Origin: Streptomyces sp. AC550_RSS872
GTDB taxonomy: Bacteria > Actinomycetota > Actinomycetes > Streptomycetales > Streptomycetaceae
Assembly: GCF_019049285.1 (NCBI RefSeq)
Contig: NZ_JAGMUL010000014.1
Coordinates: 116,299 to 180,298, forward strand
Direction: 5' to 3'
Length of the DNA: 64,000 nt
In this document: positions 16,909 to 25,787 of the stretch, one piece after another
Layout of the letters: each line of letters starts with the position of its first letter
Position numbering within the stretch: the stretch's first letter is position 1
Program-made: the position numbers and the translations under genes
Notes under the pieces: model-generated
Seen by the model: the letters and a program-made list of their open reading frames with translations, nothing else
The model's database searches: none
Told to the model about the DNA's origin: nothing

Positions 16909-18057
16909 ATGGCCGGACTCCAGGACGCGACCGCCATCGTCGGCATAGGCCAGACCCCGTTCGCCAAACGCCTCCCCGAGGACGAGAAGACCCTCGCCTG
17001 CCGCGCCGTCCTCGCCGCCCTGGACGACGCCGGGATAGCACCGGGTGAGGTCGACGCGCTCGCCAGCTACACCATGGAGGAGACCGACGAGGTCGAGCTG
17101 GCGAAGGCGGTCGGCTTCGGGGACCTGACCTTCTTCAGCAAGGCCGGCTACGGCGGCGGCGGTTCGTGTGCCACGGTCGCGCATCTCGCCGCCGCCATCG
17201 CCGCCGGGCAGGCCACGGTCGGCGTCGCCTGGCGCTCCCGCAAGCGCGGCAGCGGTCCCCGGCCCTGGCGCGACACCGCCGCCCAACTCCCCACCCCCGC
17301 CCAGTGGACCCGCCCGTACGGCCTCCTGCGCCCCGTCGACGAGATCGCGATGCTCGCCCGCCGCTATATGCACGAGTACGGCGCGACCCGCGACCACCTC
17401 TTCAACGTCGCTCTCGCCTGCCGCAACCGGGCCAACCAGAACCCGGCCGCGGTGATGTACGAACGCCCCCTGACCCGCGAGATGTACATGACCTCCCGCT
17501 GGATCAGCGAGCCCCTCTGCCTCTTCGACAACTGCCTGGAGACCGACGGCGCCCTGGCCTGCGTCATCGTCAGCCGCGAACGCGCCCGCGACTGCCGCCA
17601 CACCCCCGTCTACGTCCACTCCGCCGCCCAGGGCCTGCCCGCCCAGCACCACGGCATGGTCAACTACTGGAACGACGACCCGCTCACGGGACCCGCCTGG
17701 ACCGCCGCCCGGCATCTGTGGAAACACGCCGCCTTCACTCCACAGGACGTGGACGTCGCCCAGATCTACGACGCGTTCACGGCCCTCATACCGCTCTCGC
17801 TGGAGGGCTACGGCTTCTGCGGGAGAGGCGAGGGAGGCGCGTTCACCGAGCAAGGCGCCCTGGAGATCGGCGGGCGGCTGCCCATGAACACCGGGGGCGG
17901 CGGGCTCAGCGAGGCCTACGTGCACGGCTTCAACCTCATCAACGAGGGCGTCAAGCAGCTCCGCGGCACGAGTACCGCCCAGGTCCCCGGCGCCGCCACC
18001 TGTCTCGTCACCGCCGGCGAAGGCGTTCCCACCTCCGCGCTGCTGCTGCGAAACTGA
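16909..18057 (+). CDS. SCP-x/Ltp-type thiolase or aldolase (382 aa)
   Basis: Thiolase-fold protein of the lipid-transfer-protein (Ltp) group. It has GIGQTPFAKR at the N-terminus, GGGGSCATVAHLAAA near residue 85 carrying a Cys at the thiolase nucleophile position, and FCGRGEGGAFTE plus PMNTGGGGLSEAY near residues 300-335. Ltp2-type members pair with DUF35 proteins to perform retro-aldol cleavage of steroid side-chain CoA thioesters. A DUF35 gene follows after 15 bp, which supports that partnership. ATG 16909 has GGAG 8 nt upstream. It is the first gene of a thiolase-DUF35-hydratase operon under regulon sites 3 and 4. Confidence 0.85.
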   Translation: MAGLQDATAIVGIGQTPFAKRLPEDEKTLACRAVLAALDDAGIAPGEVDALASYTMEETDEVELAKAVGFGDLTFFSKAGYGGGGSCATVAHLAAAIAAGQATVGVAWRSRKRGSGPRPWRDTAAQLPTPAQWTRPYGLLRPVDEIAMLARRYMHEYGATRDHLFNVALACRNRANQNPAAVMYERPLTREMYMTSRWISEPLCLFDNCLETDGALACVIVSRERARDCRHTPVYVHSAAQGLPAQHHGMVNYWNDDPLTGPAWTAARHLWKHAAFTPQDVDVAQIYDAFTALIPLSLEGYGFCGRGEGGAFTEQGALEIGGRLPMNTGGGGLSEAYVHGFNLINEGVKQLRGTSTAQVPGAATCLVTAGEGVPTSALLLRN

Positions 18058-18072
18058 GGAGTTGATCCACGG

Positions 18073-18489
18073 ATGCTCTCCCCCGTCACCGACCCCGACG
18101 GCGCCCCCTTCTGGCAGTACGCCGCCCAGGGCGAACTCCGCGTCCAGACCTGCGCCGCCTGCGACGAACCCCGCTTCCCGCCCCGCCCCTGCTGCCCGCA
18201 CTGCCAGTCCTTCGCCAGCGAGTGGCGACGGGTCGGCGGACACGGCCGCATCTGGTCCTACGTCGTCCCTCACCCGCCCCTGCTCCCCGACTACGCCGAG
18301 CAGGCCCCCTACAACGTCATCGTCGTCGAACTCACCGACGCCCCCCGTATCCGCCTGGTCGGCAACCTCGTCACCGGCCCCGACGCACCCCTGAACTCCC
18401 TCCCCCCGGACCGGATCCGCATCGGCGCCAAGGTCCAGGCCGTCTTCGGCGCCACCGGGCTGCCGCAGTGGACCCTGGAGCGCCCATGA
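18073..18489 (+). CDS. DUF35 zinc-ribbon/OB-fold protein (138 aa)
   Basis: The N-terminal helix is followed by a rubredoxin-like zinc ribbon with CAAC near residue 32 and CPHC near residue 46. An OB-fold of about 80 residues comes next. DUF35 proteins form obligate complexes with Ltp-type thiolases and acyl-CoA hydratase or aldolase partners. Placement directly after the Ltp gene indicates a two-subunit enzyme. GAGGAG precedes ATG 18073. The stop overlaps the next start as ATGA, implying coupled translation with the hydratase. Confidence 0.87.
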   Translation: MLSPVTDPDGAPFWQYAAQGELRVQTCAACDEPRFPPRPCCPHCQSFASEWRRVGGHGRIWSYVVPHPPLLPDYAEQAPYNVIVVELTDAPRIRLVGNLVTGPDAPLNSLPPDRIRIGAKVQAVFGATGLPQWTLERP

Positions 18490-19259
18490 GCGGCCTCACC
18501 GTCACGGCCGACAAGGACACCGGCGTCGCCGTCGTCACCCTCGACCGGCCCGAGCGCCTCAACGCCATCGACCTCACGATGCGGGACGAACTCATCGCGG
18601 CGTGGCGGGAGTTGAGGTTCGACGACACGGTACGGGCAGTCGTGCTCACCGGCGCCGGGGAGCGGGCGTTCTGCACGGGCCTCGACCGGGACACCGTGGT
18701 CCCGCAGCCCGCCTCCCCCTACATGCAGGACGATCCGCTACTCCGGGCCGGGCCGAAGTCCAACGACCTGTGGAAGCCGGTCATCGCCGCCGTGACGGGC
18801 ATGGCCTGCGGCGGCGCGTTCTATTTGCTGGGCGAGGCCGACTTCCTCGTCGCCGACCCGACCGCCGCCTTCTTCGACCCGCACACCACCTACGGCATGG
18901 TCAGCGCCTACGAGTCGATGCTGATGGCGCTGCGGATGCCGTACGGGGAGGCCGCGCGCATGGCGCTCATGGGGAGCGCGGAACGGCTGTCGGCGGGGCG
19001 GGCGTACGAGATCGGGCTGGTCTCGGAAGTCACCGGGCCCGGTGGGGCGTTGGCCGCCGCGGTCGAGCGTGCGACCGTGATCGCCGGGTATCCGACCGAG
19101 GCGGTGCAAGGGACCGTACGGGCACTGTGGGCGGCGAAGGAGACCGCCCTGGCCCAGGCGTTCGCGCAGGCGCCGCACCTGATCGCGCTCGGGAACCTGC
19201 CGGGCGAGCGGCAGGCGGAGCTGTTCCGGGCGCGGCGTCGCGACCACCGCGTCCGCTGA
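18486..19259 (+). CDS. Enoyl-CoA hydratase/isomerase family protein (257 aa)
   Basis: Crotonase fold. Seen: RPERLNAIDLTMRDEL, the oxyanion-hole strand GERAFCTGLDRD and a second oxyanion region with the helix start GMACGGAFYLLGEADF near residue 105. The usual Glu pair of hydratases is not obvious at the expected positions, so isomerase or hydrolase activity is possible. It is translationally coupled to the DUF35 gene. I recall that S. coelicolor also has an acyl-CoA isomerase-type gene between afsS and afsK, which may be the orthologue. It converges with the next gene, with stops 1 bp apart. Confidence 0.83.
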   Translation: MSGLTVTADKDTGVAVVTLDRPERLNAIDLTMRDELIAAWRELRFDDTVRAVVLTGAGERAFCTGLDRDTVVPQPASPYMQDDPLLRAGPKSNDLWKPVIAAVTGMACGGAFYLLGEADFLVADPTAAFFDPHTTYGMVSAYESMLMALRMPYGEAARMALMGSAERLSAGRAYEIGLVSEVTGPGGALAAAVERATVIAGYPTEAVQGTVRALWAAKETALAQAFAQAPHLIALGNLPGERQAELFRARRRDHRVR

Positions 19260-19260
19260 G

Positions 19261-19767
19261 CTACACCGCCGTACGGGTCGCGTCGTCCAGTGCGCAGCTG
19301 ACACCGCTCGTGCTCGCAGCGGCGTCCGGGACGTACGAGGCCGCCACGTCCAGCGTTTCCGTGGTGCCGGCCGAGACGTACGGGATGGTGGACGAGCTGG
19401 TCCGTACGAGCGCGCCGCCCGGGTCCTTGAAGGTGACGCCGAACTCGTAGGTGTACGTCGTGACGCTGCTGGTGTTGGTGGCCTCGACCTGGGCGACGAT
19501 GCCCCGGGTCGCGTCGTACACGCAGCTGCGGATCCGCACGTCCTGGGTGGCCTCGGCGGACGCGGTCGCGCTGCTGCCGCCGCCCGGGACACCGCCGGAG
19601 GACGAGTGGTCGTCATCGTCGTCGTAGTGCGTGCCGCCCGAACTGCTGGACGAACTACTCGAACTCGAACTGTCGTCACAGCCTCCGCCGTTAGAGCGCT
19701 TGGCCCCGGTCAGCGCGACCACGACGCCGACGACGACGGCCACCGCGCGGACATGGCGAATCTTCAT
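19261..19767 (-). CDS. Secreted or surface-anchored Ser-rich protein (168 aa)
   Basis: MKIRHVRAVAVVVGVVVALTG is an export signal. It is followed by GGGCDD, which could be a degenerate lipobox although it lacks the usual Leu at -3. Then come a run of about 11 serines, an Asp-rich/Ser-rich linker and a C-terminal domain of about 90 residues with two cysteines that could form one disulfide. The C-terminal region looks like a small Ig-like beta domain (FxxY-type alternation). ATG 19767 was chosen because it starts the signal peptide. The function is unknown. Confidence 0.7.
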   Translation of the reverse strand: MKIRHVRAVAVVVGVVVALTGAKRSNGGGCDDSSSSSSSSSSSGGTHYDDDDDHSSSGGVPGGGSSATASAEATQDVRIRSCVYDATRGIVAQVEATNTSSVTTYTYEFGVTFKDPGGALVRTSSSTIPYVSAGTTETLDVAASYVPDAAASTSGVSCALDDATRTAV

Positions 19768-19863
19768 TTCGTGCGACCCCCGAATGGCTTTCAGCCCCGT
19801 TGACTTGATCGTGAGCACGTCACGCTAGCAGCGCCAAGTGCAGGACCCGTGAAGAGACGGGGA

Positions 19864-19920
19864 GCGCCCCGCAGGGGTGCGGGGAACTGCGCGACCAGCC
19901 ACAACGGCGCCGCACCCGAA
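19864..19920. repeat. Streptomyces intergenic repeat, copy 1
   Basis: Contains GCGGGGAACTGCGCGACCAG followed by CCACAACGGCGCCGCACCCG. It shares these blocks with copies near 26041, 48128, 58829 and 58903-59060. Confidence 0.65.
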
Positions 19921-19952
19921 CACGAACGGGACGCGGCACTACCCCACCGGCA

Positions 19953-22328
19953 CTACCCAGCGGAGCGTGCCGTTCCCGTGCCCTTCTCCGCATCCAGCGC
20001 GTACACACACCGGTCCTTGCTGCACGCGTACACGACCCCGTCCCGCACCACCGGCGACCCGGTGATCTCACCACCCGTGGCGAGCTTCCAGCGCAGGCGG
20101 CCGTCGTCGGCCTTCAGGGTGTAGAGGAGGTGGTCGGTGGAGCCGAAGTGGATCCGGCCCTCCGCGACCGCGGGGGCGCCCACGATGTCGCCGCCCGCCT
20201 GGAAGCGCCACTTCGGCGTCCCGGTGACCGCGTCCAGCGTGTACAGGCCCTTGCCGCTGCCAACGTGGACATGGCCGCCGGCCACCAGCACCGGCTCGAT
20301 CGAGGAACGGGACTCGGTGGCGATGCGCCAGCGGTCGCGGCCGTCGGTGGCGTCCAGGGCGTAGACGGTGCCGAGGTAGTCGGCGAGGTACACGCCGCCG
20401 CCGGTCACGGCCGGGCCCGGCACGAAGGTCGGCGGGCACAGGAACACGGCGGGGGCCTCGAAGTGCCAGCGGACCAGGCCGCTCACCACGTCGAGCGCGA
20501 GCACCCGCGTCCCGGCCGAGACGTACACATAGCCGTCGTGCGCCTGGGCCACCCGCACCGGCACCCCGCCGCAGGAGGCGGCGTCGCCGATCGGGTACGA
20601 CCAGCGCTCGTCGCCCGTTCGGGCGTCCAGGGCCTTCAGCCGGGCGTCCTGCCAGACGTACACGGTGCCGTCGTACAGCGCCGGTCCGGCCTCCGGGGAC
20701 TCGAAGTCGGACTGCGCCCCGGTGAGCTCCCACAGCTTCTGGCCGTTCGAGGCCTCCCAGGCCTGGACGCCGCCGCCGCGCGTGCCGGTGACGACCGTGC
20801 CCCGCTCGGCCTTGAGGGAGTACACCCAGGCGTCCGTCTGGAGCCGCCACAGGTCGCCGCCCTCCCTGCTGTCCAGGGCGAACAGGGTCGGGCCGTCGGA
20901 GGCGTGGATACGGCCGTCCGCGACCGCCATCGACCAGGCGACGTCCCGCGTCTTGAAGCGGCGGCGGCCGGTCGCGACGTCGAGGGCGTGCACCTCGAAG
21001 GAGGTGACGTAGACGAGGTCGTCGGCGACGGAGGGGGTGCCCCAGACGTCGTTCGACATGCGGAAACGCCAGGGCCGCCAGCCGGCCGCCGGCTCCGGGG
21101 GCGTGGGCGGCAGCGCGGGTACGGCGGGGCCCACGGCGGGGTCGGTGCCGTTGACGCCGGGGCGGGGTTTGGACCAGGAGGCGACGAGGCCGGCCTCGGG
21201 CGGGGGTGCCTGCATGGCGGCGGCGCGGGCGTCGGCGACGCGAGGGCCGGGGCCGATGGGGACGGCGGCGCCGGCCAGCCGGACCGGGCCGGTGTCGGGG
21301 GCACCGACCGGGACGGGCGAGGGCTGCGGGCCCGGGACGACCGGGTCGTGCGAGGGCGGGGGCGGCAGGGGCGCGGGGGCGACGCGGCCGCCCCCGCTGC
21401 GGCCGGAGGACGGCGAGGGCTTCGCCGCCGGGCGGCCGCCTCTGCGCGACTCGATCAGGCCGACCGCCCGCTCGGGCAGCCATGCCGACGCCGTGCCGCT
21501 GTCGTCGGTGCCGGAGCCGAAGAGGTGGGGGGCGAGCTGGGCCTGGAGGTCGGCCGGGTTGGGGCGGGCCGTGGCCTCCATCTGCATACAGGACTCGATG
21601 AGCGGGCGCAGCTCGTCCGGGAGGCCTTCGAGGTCCGGGCCCTCGCGGAGCAGCATGAAGACGGTCTCGACCGGGTTGGCACCGTGGAACGGGGGGTGTC
21701 CGGTGGCGGCGAACACCAGCATCGAACCGAGCGAGAAGACATCGCTCGCGCCGGTCACGCTGCGGGAGTCCTTCGCCTGCTCCGGCGACATGTATGCGGG
21801 CGTACCGACCGCGACGTTGGTCATCGTCAAACGGGTGTTCGAAACGCCGGACGCAATACCGAAGTCGATGACGCGGGGACCGTCCTCGACCACGAGCACA
21901 TTGGACGGCTTGAGGTCGCGGTGGACGAGACCGGCGCCGTGGATGGACTGGAGCGCCTCCGCCACCCCCGCCGCGAGCCAGCGCACCGCCTGGGCCGGGA
22001 GCGGCCCGCACTCGTTCACTATTTCCTCGAGGGAGGGCGCGGGGACGTACGCGGTGGCCAGCCACGGCACGGCTGCGCGCGGGTCGGCGTCGACGACCGC
22101 GGCCGTGTAGAAGCCGGAGACCGCCCGGGCCGCCTCCACCTCACGGGTGAAGCGGACACGGAACAGCTGGTCCTCGGCGAGCTCCGTACGCACGGTCTTG
22201 ATCGCCACGCGCCGGCCCGAAGCCGAGCGCGCGAGATAGACCAGCCCCATGCCGCCGGCACCCAGCCGTCCGAGCACCTCGAACGGCCCGATCCTGCGCG
22301 GATCGTGCTGCGTCAGCTGATCCACCAC
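19953..22328 (-). CDS. afsK: AfsK-like Ser/Thr protein kinase with PQQ beta-propeller sensor (791 aa)
   Basis: The N-terminal Hanks-type kinase (residues about 12-275) has [18 protein letters not shown], catalytic [10 protein letters not shown] and DFGIA. A Pro/Ala-rich linker runs to about 430. A C-terminal propeller (about 450-790) of repeated YALDAxxGxxRW-type PQQ blades is the presumed ligand sensor. The kinase-plus-PQQ architecture and length match AfsK (about 800 aa), which phosphorylates AfsR; an AfsR-AfsS pair is 5 kb away. Unlike PknB-type kinases it has no clear membrane helix, in line with loosely membrane-associated AfsK. GTG near 22328 follows GGGGAGG. Several in-frame upstream codons make the exact start uncertain. 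Confidence 0.87.
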   Translation of the reverse strand: MVDQLTQHDPRRIGPFEVLGRLGAGGMGLVYLARSASGRRVAIKTVRTELAEDQLFRVRFTREVEAARAVSGFYTAAVVDADPRAAVPWLATAYVPAPSLEEIVNECGPLPAQAVRWLAAGVAEALQSIHGAGLVHRDLKPSNVLVVEDGPRVIDFGIASGVSNTRLTMTNVAVGTPAYMSPEQAKDSRSVTGASDVFSLGSMLVFAATGHPPFHGANPVETVFMLLREGPDLEGLPDELRPLIESCMQMEATARPNPADLQAQLAPHLFGSGTDDSGTASAWLPERAVGLIESRRGGRPAAKPSPSSGRSGGGRVAPAPLPPPPSHDPVVPGPQPSPVPVGAPDTGPVRLAGAAVPIGPGPRVADARAAAMQAPPPEAGLVASWSKPRPGVNGTDPAVGPAVPALPPTPPEPAAGWRPWRFRMSNDVWGTPSVADDLVYVTSFEVHALDVATGRRRFKTRDVAWSMAVADGRIHASDGPTLFALDSREGGDLWRLQTDAWVYSLKAERGTVVTGTRGGGVQAWEASNGQKLWELTGAQSDFESPEAGPALYDGTVYVWQDARLKALDARTGDERWSYPIGDAASCGGVPVRVAQAHDGYVYVSAGTRVLALDVVSGLVRWHFEAPAVFLCPPTFVPGPAVTGGGVYLADYLGTVYALDATDGRDRWRIATESRSSIEPVLVAGGHVHVGSGKGLYTLDAVTGTPKWRFQAGGDIVGAPAVAEGRIHFGSTDHLLYTLKADDGRLRWKLATGGEITGSPVVRDGVVYACSKDRCVYALDAEKGTGTARSAG

Positions 22329-22573
22329 TCTGCCTGCCACCTCCCCGTACGGGCCCCGCCATCCACATATGTACGCGACCCCGTGCAGCGTCTCACCACC
22401 GCACCGCCTCGGCGGCACGCACCCCGATTCTTCCTGTCCGGGGGCGTGGTTGCGAACCCGAGGGCGGAACGGGGTGTCTCGGGACAAAAGCACACTCCGG
22501 CGGTCACGGAAAGCGCCGGTTCGCATAGTGGGACGCCGGGGATAAGAGTGCGGTCAGGGGGCGGAGGTTCCAG

Positions 22574-23311
22574 TCAGCGCTCAAGAACCGCGAACGACGC
22601 CCCCTGGTCGTCGGTGACCACGGCGACCGTGCCGTACGACGTTTCGAAGGGCGGCACCTGTACGCGCCCGCCGAGCCGGTTCACCGTGCCGAGGGTCTGC
22701 GCGCAGGAGTCCACCCGGAAGTGGACGACGAAATGGGGCGGCATCATCGCCGGGAAGACCTCGGAGACGGCCGCGCGGCCGAAGTCGGGCCTGGCCTCCG
22801 GCCCGAACAGGGCGTCGGCGAAGAGCTCGCCGTAGAAGGCGTTGGCCGCCTCGGTGTCCCGGGCGTACAGCTGCGCCCAGGCGAAGGTGCCGGTCTCGTG
22901 CCGTCGGCCGAAGCCCTGGTGGCTGCCTGCCTCCCAGAGCGCGAAGACGGCACCCTCGGGGTCGGTGACCAGCGCGGCGGCCCCCAGCCCCGTCCCCATC
23001 CGCACGCGCGGGATGACCACCTGCCCGCCCGCCGCACGGATCCGCTCCCCCAGCGCCCGGGCGTCCGGGGTGGCGAAGTACACGGTCCACACGGTGGGCA
23101 GCCGCCCGTCCGGCTTGCGGGCGAGCGCGGCGACGCGGTCACCGCCGAGGAGCGCCCACACGGTGGAGTCGTACGCCTCCTCGAAGTCCCACCCGAAGAG
23201 CTCACCGTAGAACCGCTTGCCCGCCGCCACGTCGGAGAGCTGTGCGTCTACCCAGCACGGAACACCCTCCGGGTATCCCGTTCCGTTCGTGGATGCCCTG
23301 TTTTCGGCCAT
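22574..23311 (-). CDS. kbpA: Two-domain VOC (glyoxalase-like) protein, KbpA-like (245 aa)
   Basis: Tandem vicinal-oxygen-chelate domains. Each has a CWVDAQLSD / FAWAQLYARD strand, an AANAFYGELF-type helix and a C-terminal DPEGAVFALWE / DDQGASFAVLE strand. The metal ligands are not fully conserved, so an enzymatic role is doubtful. From memory, kbpA of S. coelicolor, encoding an inhibitor of AfsK autophosphorylation, sits immediately next to afsK and has about this size. Adjacency and size are the only grounds for the symbol. It lies 245 bp upstream of the kinase on the same strand. Confidence 0.6.
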   Translation of the reverse strand: MAENRASTNGTGYPEGVPCWVDAQLSDVAAGKRFYGELFGWDFEEAYDSTVWALLGGDRVAALARKPDGRLPTVWTVYFATPDARALGERIRAAGGQVVIPRVRMGTGLGAAALVTDPEGAVFALWEAGSHQGFGRRHETGTFAWAQLYARDTEAANAFYGELFADALFGPEARPDFGRAAVSEVFPAMMPPHFVVHFRVDSCAQTLGTVNRLGGRVQVPPFETSYGTVAVVTDDQGASFAVLER

Positions 23312-23433
23312 GCGGCAAAAGTAACGGCGTCTTACGCGGCGCGCAGACCAGGCACACCAGCCTCCGCATACTCGTGCACCCCATTTGCAGTCGGCCGAAT
23401 CGCGCCCCGATCACGCCTCGGTAAGCTGACGAC

Positions 23434-24081
23434 ATGACAGGACAAGTGCGTACCGTCGACGGCCGCGTGGCCGGCCGGCGTGGGCAGGCGACCCGGCAGA
23501 AGCTGCTCGACTGCCTCAGCGAGATGCTCAGCTCCTCCCCGTACCGGGACGTCAAAGTCATCGATGTCGCCCGGAAAGCGGGCACTTCGCCCGCGACCTT
23601 CTACCAGTACTTCCCGGACGTCGAGGGCGCCGTCCTGGAGATCGCCGAGCAAATGGCCACCGAGGGAGCCGGGTTGACCGAGCTCGTCGAGGGCCGCAGC
23701 TGGGTCGGCAAGGCGGGCTGGCAGACCGCGCAGGAACTCGTCGACGGATTCCTGGAGTTCTGGCGCAGGAACGACGCGATCCTGCGGGTCGTCGACCTCG
23801 GCGCGTCCGAGGGCGACAAACGCTTCTACAAGATCCGTATGAAGATCCTGAACTCGGTCAACAACTCCCTGACCGAAGCGGTCACTCAGTTGCAGGCCAA
23901 GGGCAAGGTCGACAAGGACGTCAGCCCGGCCGCGATGGCGGGTTCGATCGTCGCGATGCTCGCGGCGGTGGCCTCGCACCAGAAGGGCTTCCAGACCTGG
24001 GGCGTCAAACAGGCCGAACTCAAGCCGAACCTCGCCCTGTTGGTCCACCTGGGCGTGACCGGCAAGAAGCCGACGAAGTAG
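23434..24081 (+). CDS. TetR-family transcriptional regulator (215 aa)
   Basis: The N-terminal helix-turn-helix (residues about 20-68: RQKLLDCLSEML, VIDVARKAGTSPATFYQYFP) is a canonical TetR DNA-binding domain. The C-terminal helical ligand-binding domain is rich in charged helices. It is the only TetR gene in the window and lies between the two catabolic blocks, so it is the best local candidate for binding the CTGAC palindrome. However, its own promoter lacks a copy, and the assignment rests on location and on the operator's TetR-like symmetry. In S. coelicolor I recall a TetR gene at the equivalent place near afsK/kbpA. Confidence 0.88.
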   Translation: MTGQVRTVDGRVAGRRGQATRQKLLDCLSEMLSSSPYRDVKVIDVARKAGTSPATFYQYFPDVEGAVLEIAEQMATEGAGLTELVEGRSWVGKAGWQTAQELVDGFLEFWRRNDAILRVVDLGASEGDKRFYKIRMKILNSVNNSLTEAVTQLQAKGKVDKDVSPAAMAGSIVAMLAAVASHQKGFQTWGVKQAELKPNLALLVHLGVTGKKPTK

Positions 24082-24106
24082 TACTCCGGTTCAGCAAGTC
24101 CTGTCT

Positions 24107-24145
24107 GGCAGGCGGTGGCTCACCCGACGTGGGCCGCCGCCTGCC
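24107..24145. terminator. Hairpin terminator between TetR and AsnC genes
   Basis: 13-bp stem GGCAGGCGGTGGC / GCCGCCGCCTGCC with one G-T wobble and a 13-nt loop. It lies between the 3' ends of the convergent TetR and AsnC genes. Confidence 0.7.
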
Positions 24146-24148
24146 GTG

Positions 24149-24601
24149 CTATGCGGGCAGCGGACGATCCCGTACGACGTGTTTCATCACCAGTGTCGAG
24201 GTGAGCCGCTGCACCCCCGGCAGGGTCGCCAGCCGCTCGTCGTACAGCCGCTGGAAGGCGGCGAGGTCGGCGGTGGCGACCCGCAGCAGGTAGTCGGGCT
24301 CGCCGAACAGCCGTTGCGCGTCCAGGACATCGGGGATGTCCGCGATGGCCCGCTCGAACTCGGCGACCGTGTCCCGGTCCTCCTGCCGCATGGAGACGAA
24401 GACCAGCGCCTCGAAAGTCAGCCCGACGGCGGCCGGCTCCACGACGGCCCGGTACCCGCTGATGGCACCGGCCCGCTCCAGCTCCCGCAGCCGCCGGTGG
24501 CACGGCGAGACGCTGAGCCGCACCCGCGCGGCCAGCTCGGTCACGGTCAGCCGCCCGTCCTGCTGGAGCTCGGCAAGAATCTTTCTGTCCACGTCGTCCA
24601 T
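24149..24601 (-). CDS. Lrp/AsnC-family regulator (150 aa)
   Basis: MDDVDRKILAELQQDGRLTV, then helix-turn-helix ELAARVRLSVSPCHRRLREL, then an RAM ligand-binding domain (about 70-145) with GEPDYLLRV. Such proteins sense amino acids. It is divergent from a LysE-type exporter gene, the common layout in which the regulator controls the adjacent amino-acid exporter. The 82-bp shared intergenic region should hold the operator. Confidence 0.9.
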   Translation of the reverse strand: MDDVDRKILAELQQDGRLTVTELAARVRLSVSPCHRRLRELERAGAISGYRAVVEPAAVGLTFEALVFVSMRQEDRDTVAEFERAIADIPDVLDAQRLFGEPDYLLRVATADLAAFQRLYDERLATLPGVQRLTSTLVMKHVVRDRPLPA

Positions 24602-24683
24602 GAGGCAGATCTTCCCTCATCAAGGCGGATCACGGGCAAACTTCGACAACACTTTCGGGCCGTTCCCGCCTAATCTCGCCACC

Positions 24684-25307
24684 ATGGACTCCGGACTGCT
24701 CCTTTCCTTCCTCGCCATCGACCTGCTCCTCGTCTGCGTGCCGGGCGCCGACTGGGCGTACGCGATCTCCGCCGGACTGCGCGACCGCTCCCCGGTGACG
24801 GCGGTGTCGGGCCTGGTCACCGGATACGCGCTGCACACGGTCCTCGCGGCGGCCGGGCTCGCCGTGCTGGTGGCGAGCGAGCCGGGGCTGCTCACCGCGC
24901 TGACGGCCGTGGGCGCCGCGTATCTGGTGTGGCTGGGGTGGGGGGTGCTGCGCCGGCCGGGGACACCGGGGGCGGCCGAGGAGGCCGTGGCCACGAGCCC
25001 GGCCCGTGCCTTCCTGCGCGGGGCAACGATCAGCGGCCTGAACCCCAAGGGCCTGCTGCTCTACCTGTCCGTGCTGCCGCAGTTCCTGGTGACGACGGGC
25101 GACCATCTGCCGGTCCCCGCCCAGACGGCCGTCTTCGGACTGCTCCACATGGCGTGCTGCGCCGCCGTCTATCTGACGGTGGGCCTCGCGGCCCGCGCGG
25201 TCCTAGGCGCCCGCCCGGCGGCGGCCCGCGCGGTCGCCCGCACGTCCGGGGCGGCGATGCTGGGAATCGGCGCGTTTCTGCTGGTTCAGCGCCTGGCGAC
25301 CCTATGA
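24684..25307 (+). CDS. LysE/RhtB-family amino-acid exporter (207 aa)
   Basis: Six hydrophobic helices. The N-terminal segment has FLAIDLLLVCVPGADWAYA, with the family's PGP-like turn reading PGA. GLNPKGLLLYLSVLPQF in the middle is the LysE signature. It exports amino acids or homoserine-type compounds across the membrane and is probably controlled by the divergent AsnC regulator. The 3' end overlaps the convergent nitroreductase gene by 6 bp. Confidence 0.87.
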   Translation: MDSGLLLSFLAIDLLLVCVPGADWAYAISAGLRDRSPVTAVSGLVTGYALHTVLAAAGLAVLVASEPGLLTALTAVGAAYLVWLGWGVLRRPGTPGAAEEAVATSPARAFLRGATISGLNPKGLLLYLSVLPQFLVTTGDHLPVPAQTAVFGLLHMACCAAVYLTVGLAARAVLGARPAAARAVARTSGAAMLGIGAFLLVQRLATL

Positions 25308-25787
25308 CCTGCGGACGATCCTGAAGAGCCGGATCTCCCGCTCCACCCGGGCCTGGTACGTCGCGTACGGCGGCCAGAACGCGAGCGCGGTCTTCCAGAC
25401 GGCCGCCCGCTCCTCGCCCTCCAGCAACCGGGCGGTGACCGGGATGTCCCTGCCCTTCCAGCTGACCTCGGCGTCGGGGTGGGCGAGGAGGTTGTGCGTC
25501 CAGGCGGGGTGGCCGGGGCGGCCGAAGTTCGAGCCGACGAGGATCCAGGAGCGGCCGTCGTCCTCGGGCATGCAGGCGAGCGGCGTACGGCGGGGCCGTC
25601 CACTGCGGGCGCCGGTGGAGGTCAGGATCACGCCGGGCAGCATCTGGGCGCTGAGCAGCACCTTTCCGCGTGTGAGCCGGTGCACGGCACGGTCGAGCGC
25701 GGGGATGACATGCGGGGCGGCCTTGGCGAAGCCCCGCGTCGAGGACACCTTCTGCACCGCTCGCACGACCACGGGTACGCCGATCAC
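25302..25787 (-). CDS. Ddn-type deazaflavin (F420)-dependent nitroreductase family protein (161 aa)
   Basis: Split-barrel fold of the Ddn group. Seen: GVILTSTGARSGRPRRTPLACMPEDDG, SWILVGSNFGRPGHPAWTHNLLAHPDAEV near residues 85-110, and the C-terminal FWPPYATYQARV. These enzymes use F420H2 to reduce enones, quinones or nitro compounds. The GTG start at 25787 overlaps the stop of the acyl-CoA dehydrogenase (GTGA), so it belongs to that operon and to the palindrome regulon. Together with the LLM and PPOX genes it suggests F420-linked reductions in the pathway. Confidence 0.88.
   Translation of the reverse strand: MIGVPVVVRAVQKVSSTRGFAKAAPHVIPALDRAVHRLTRGKVLLSAQMLPGVILTSTGARSGRPRRTPLACMPEDDGRSWILVGSNFGRPGHPAWTHNLLAHPDAEVSWKGRDIPVTARLLEGEERAAVWKTALAFWPPYATYQARVEREIRLFRIVRRS

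Noticed and set aside
11751..23311. Antibiotic biosynthesis cluster because of the SARP regulator and kinase
   Set aside because: No polyketide synthase, NRPS, terpene or RiPP enzymes; AfsR/AfsK are global regulators.
23411..23440. CTGACGACATGACAG near the TetR start, resembling the regulon palindrome
   Set aside because: The right half reads GACAG instead of GTCAG, so the dyad is broken and the match overlaps the start codon. Counted as coincidence.
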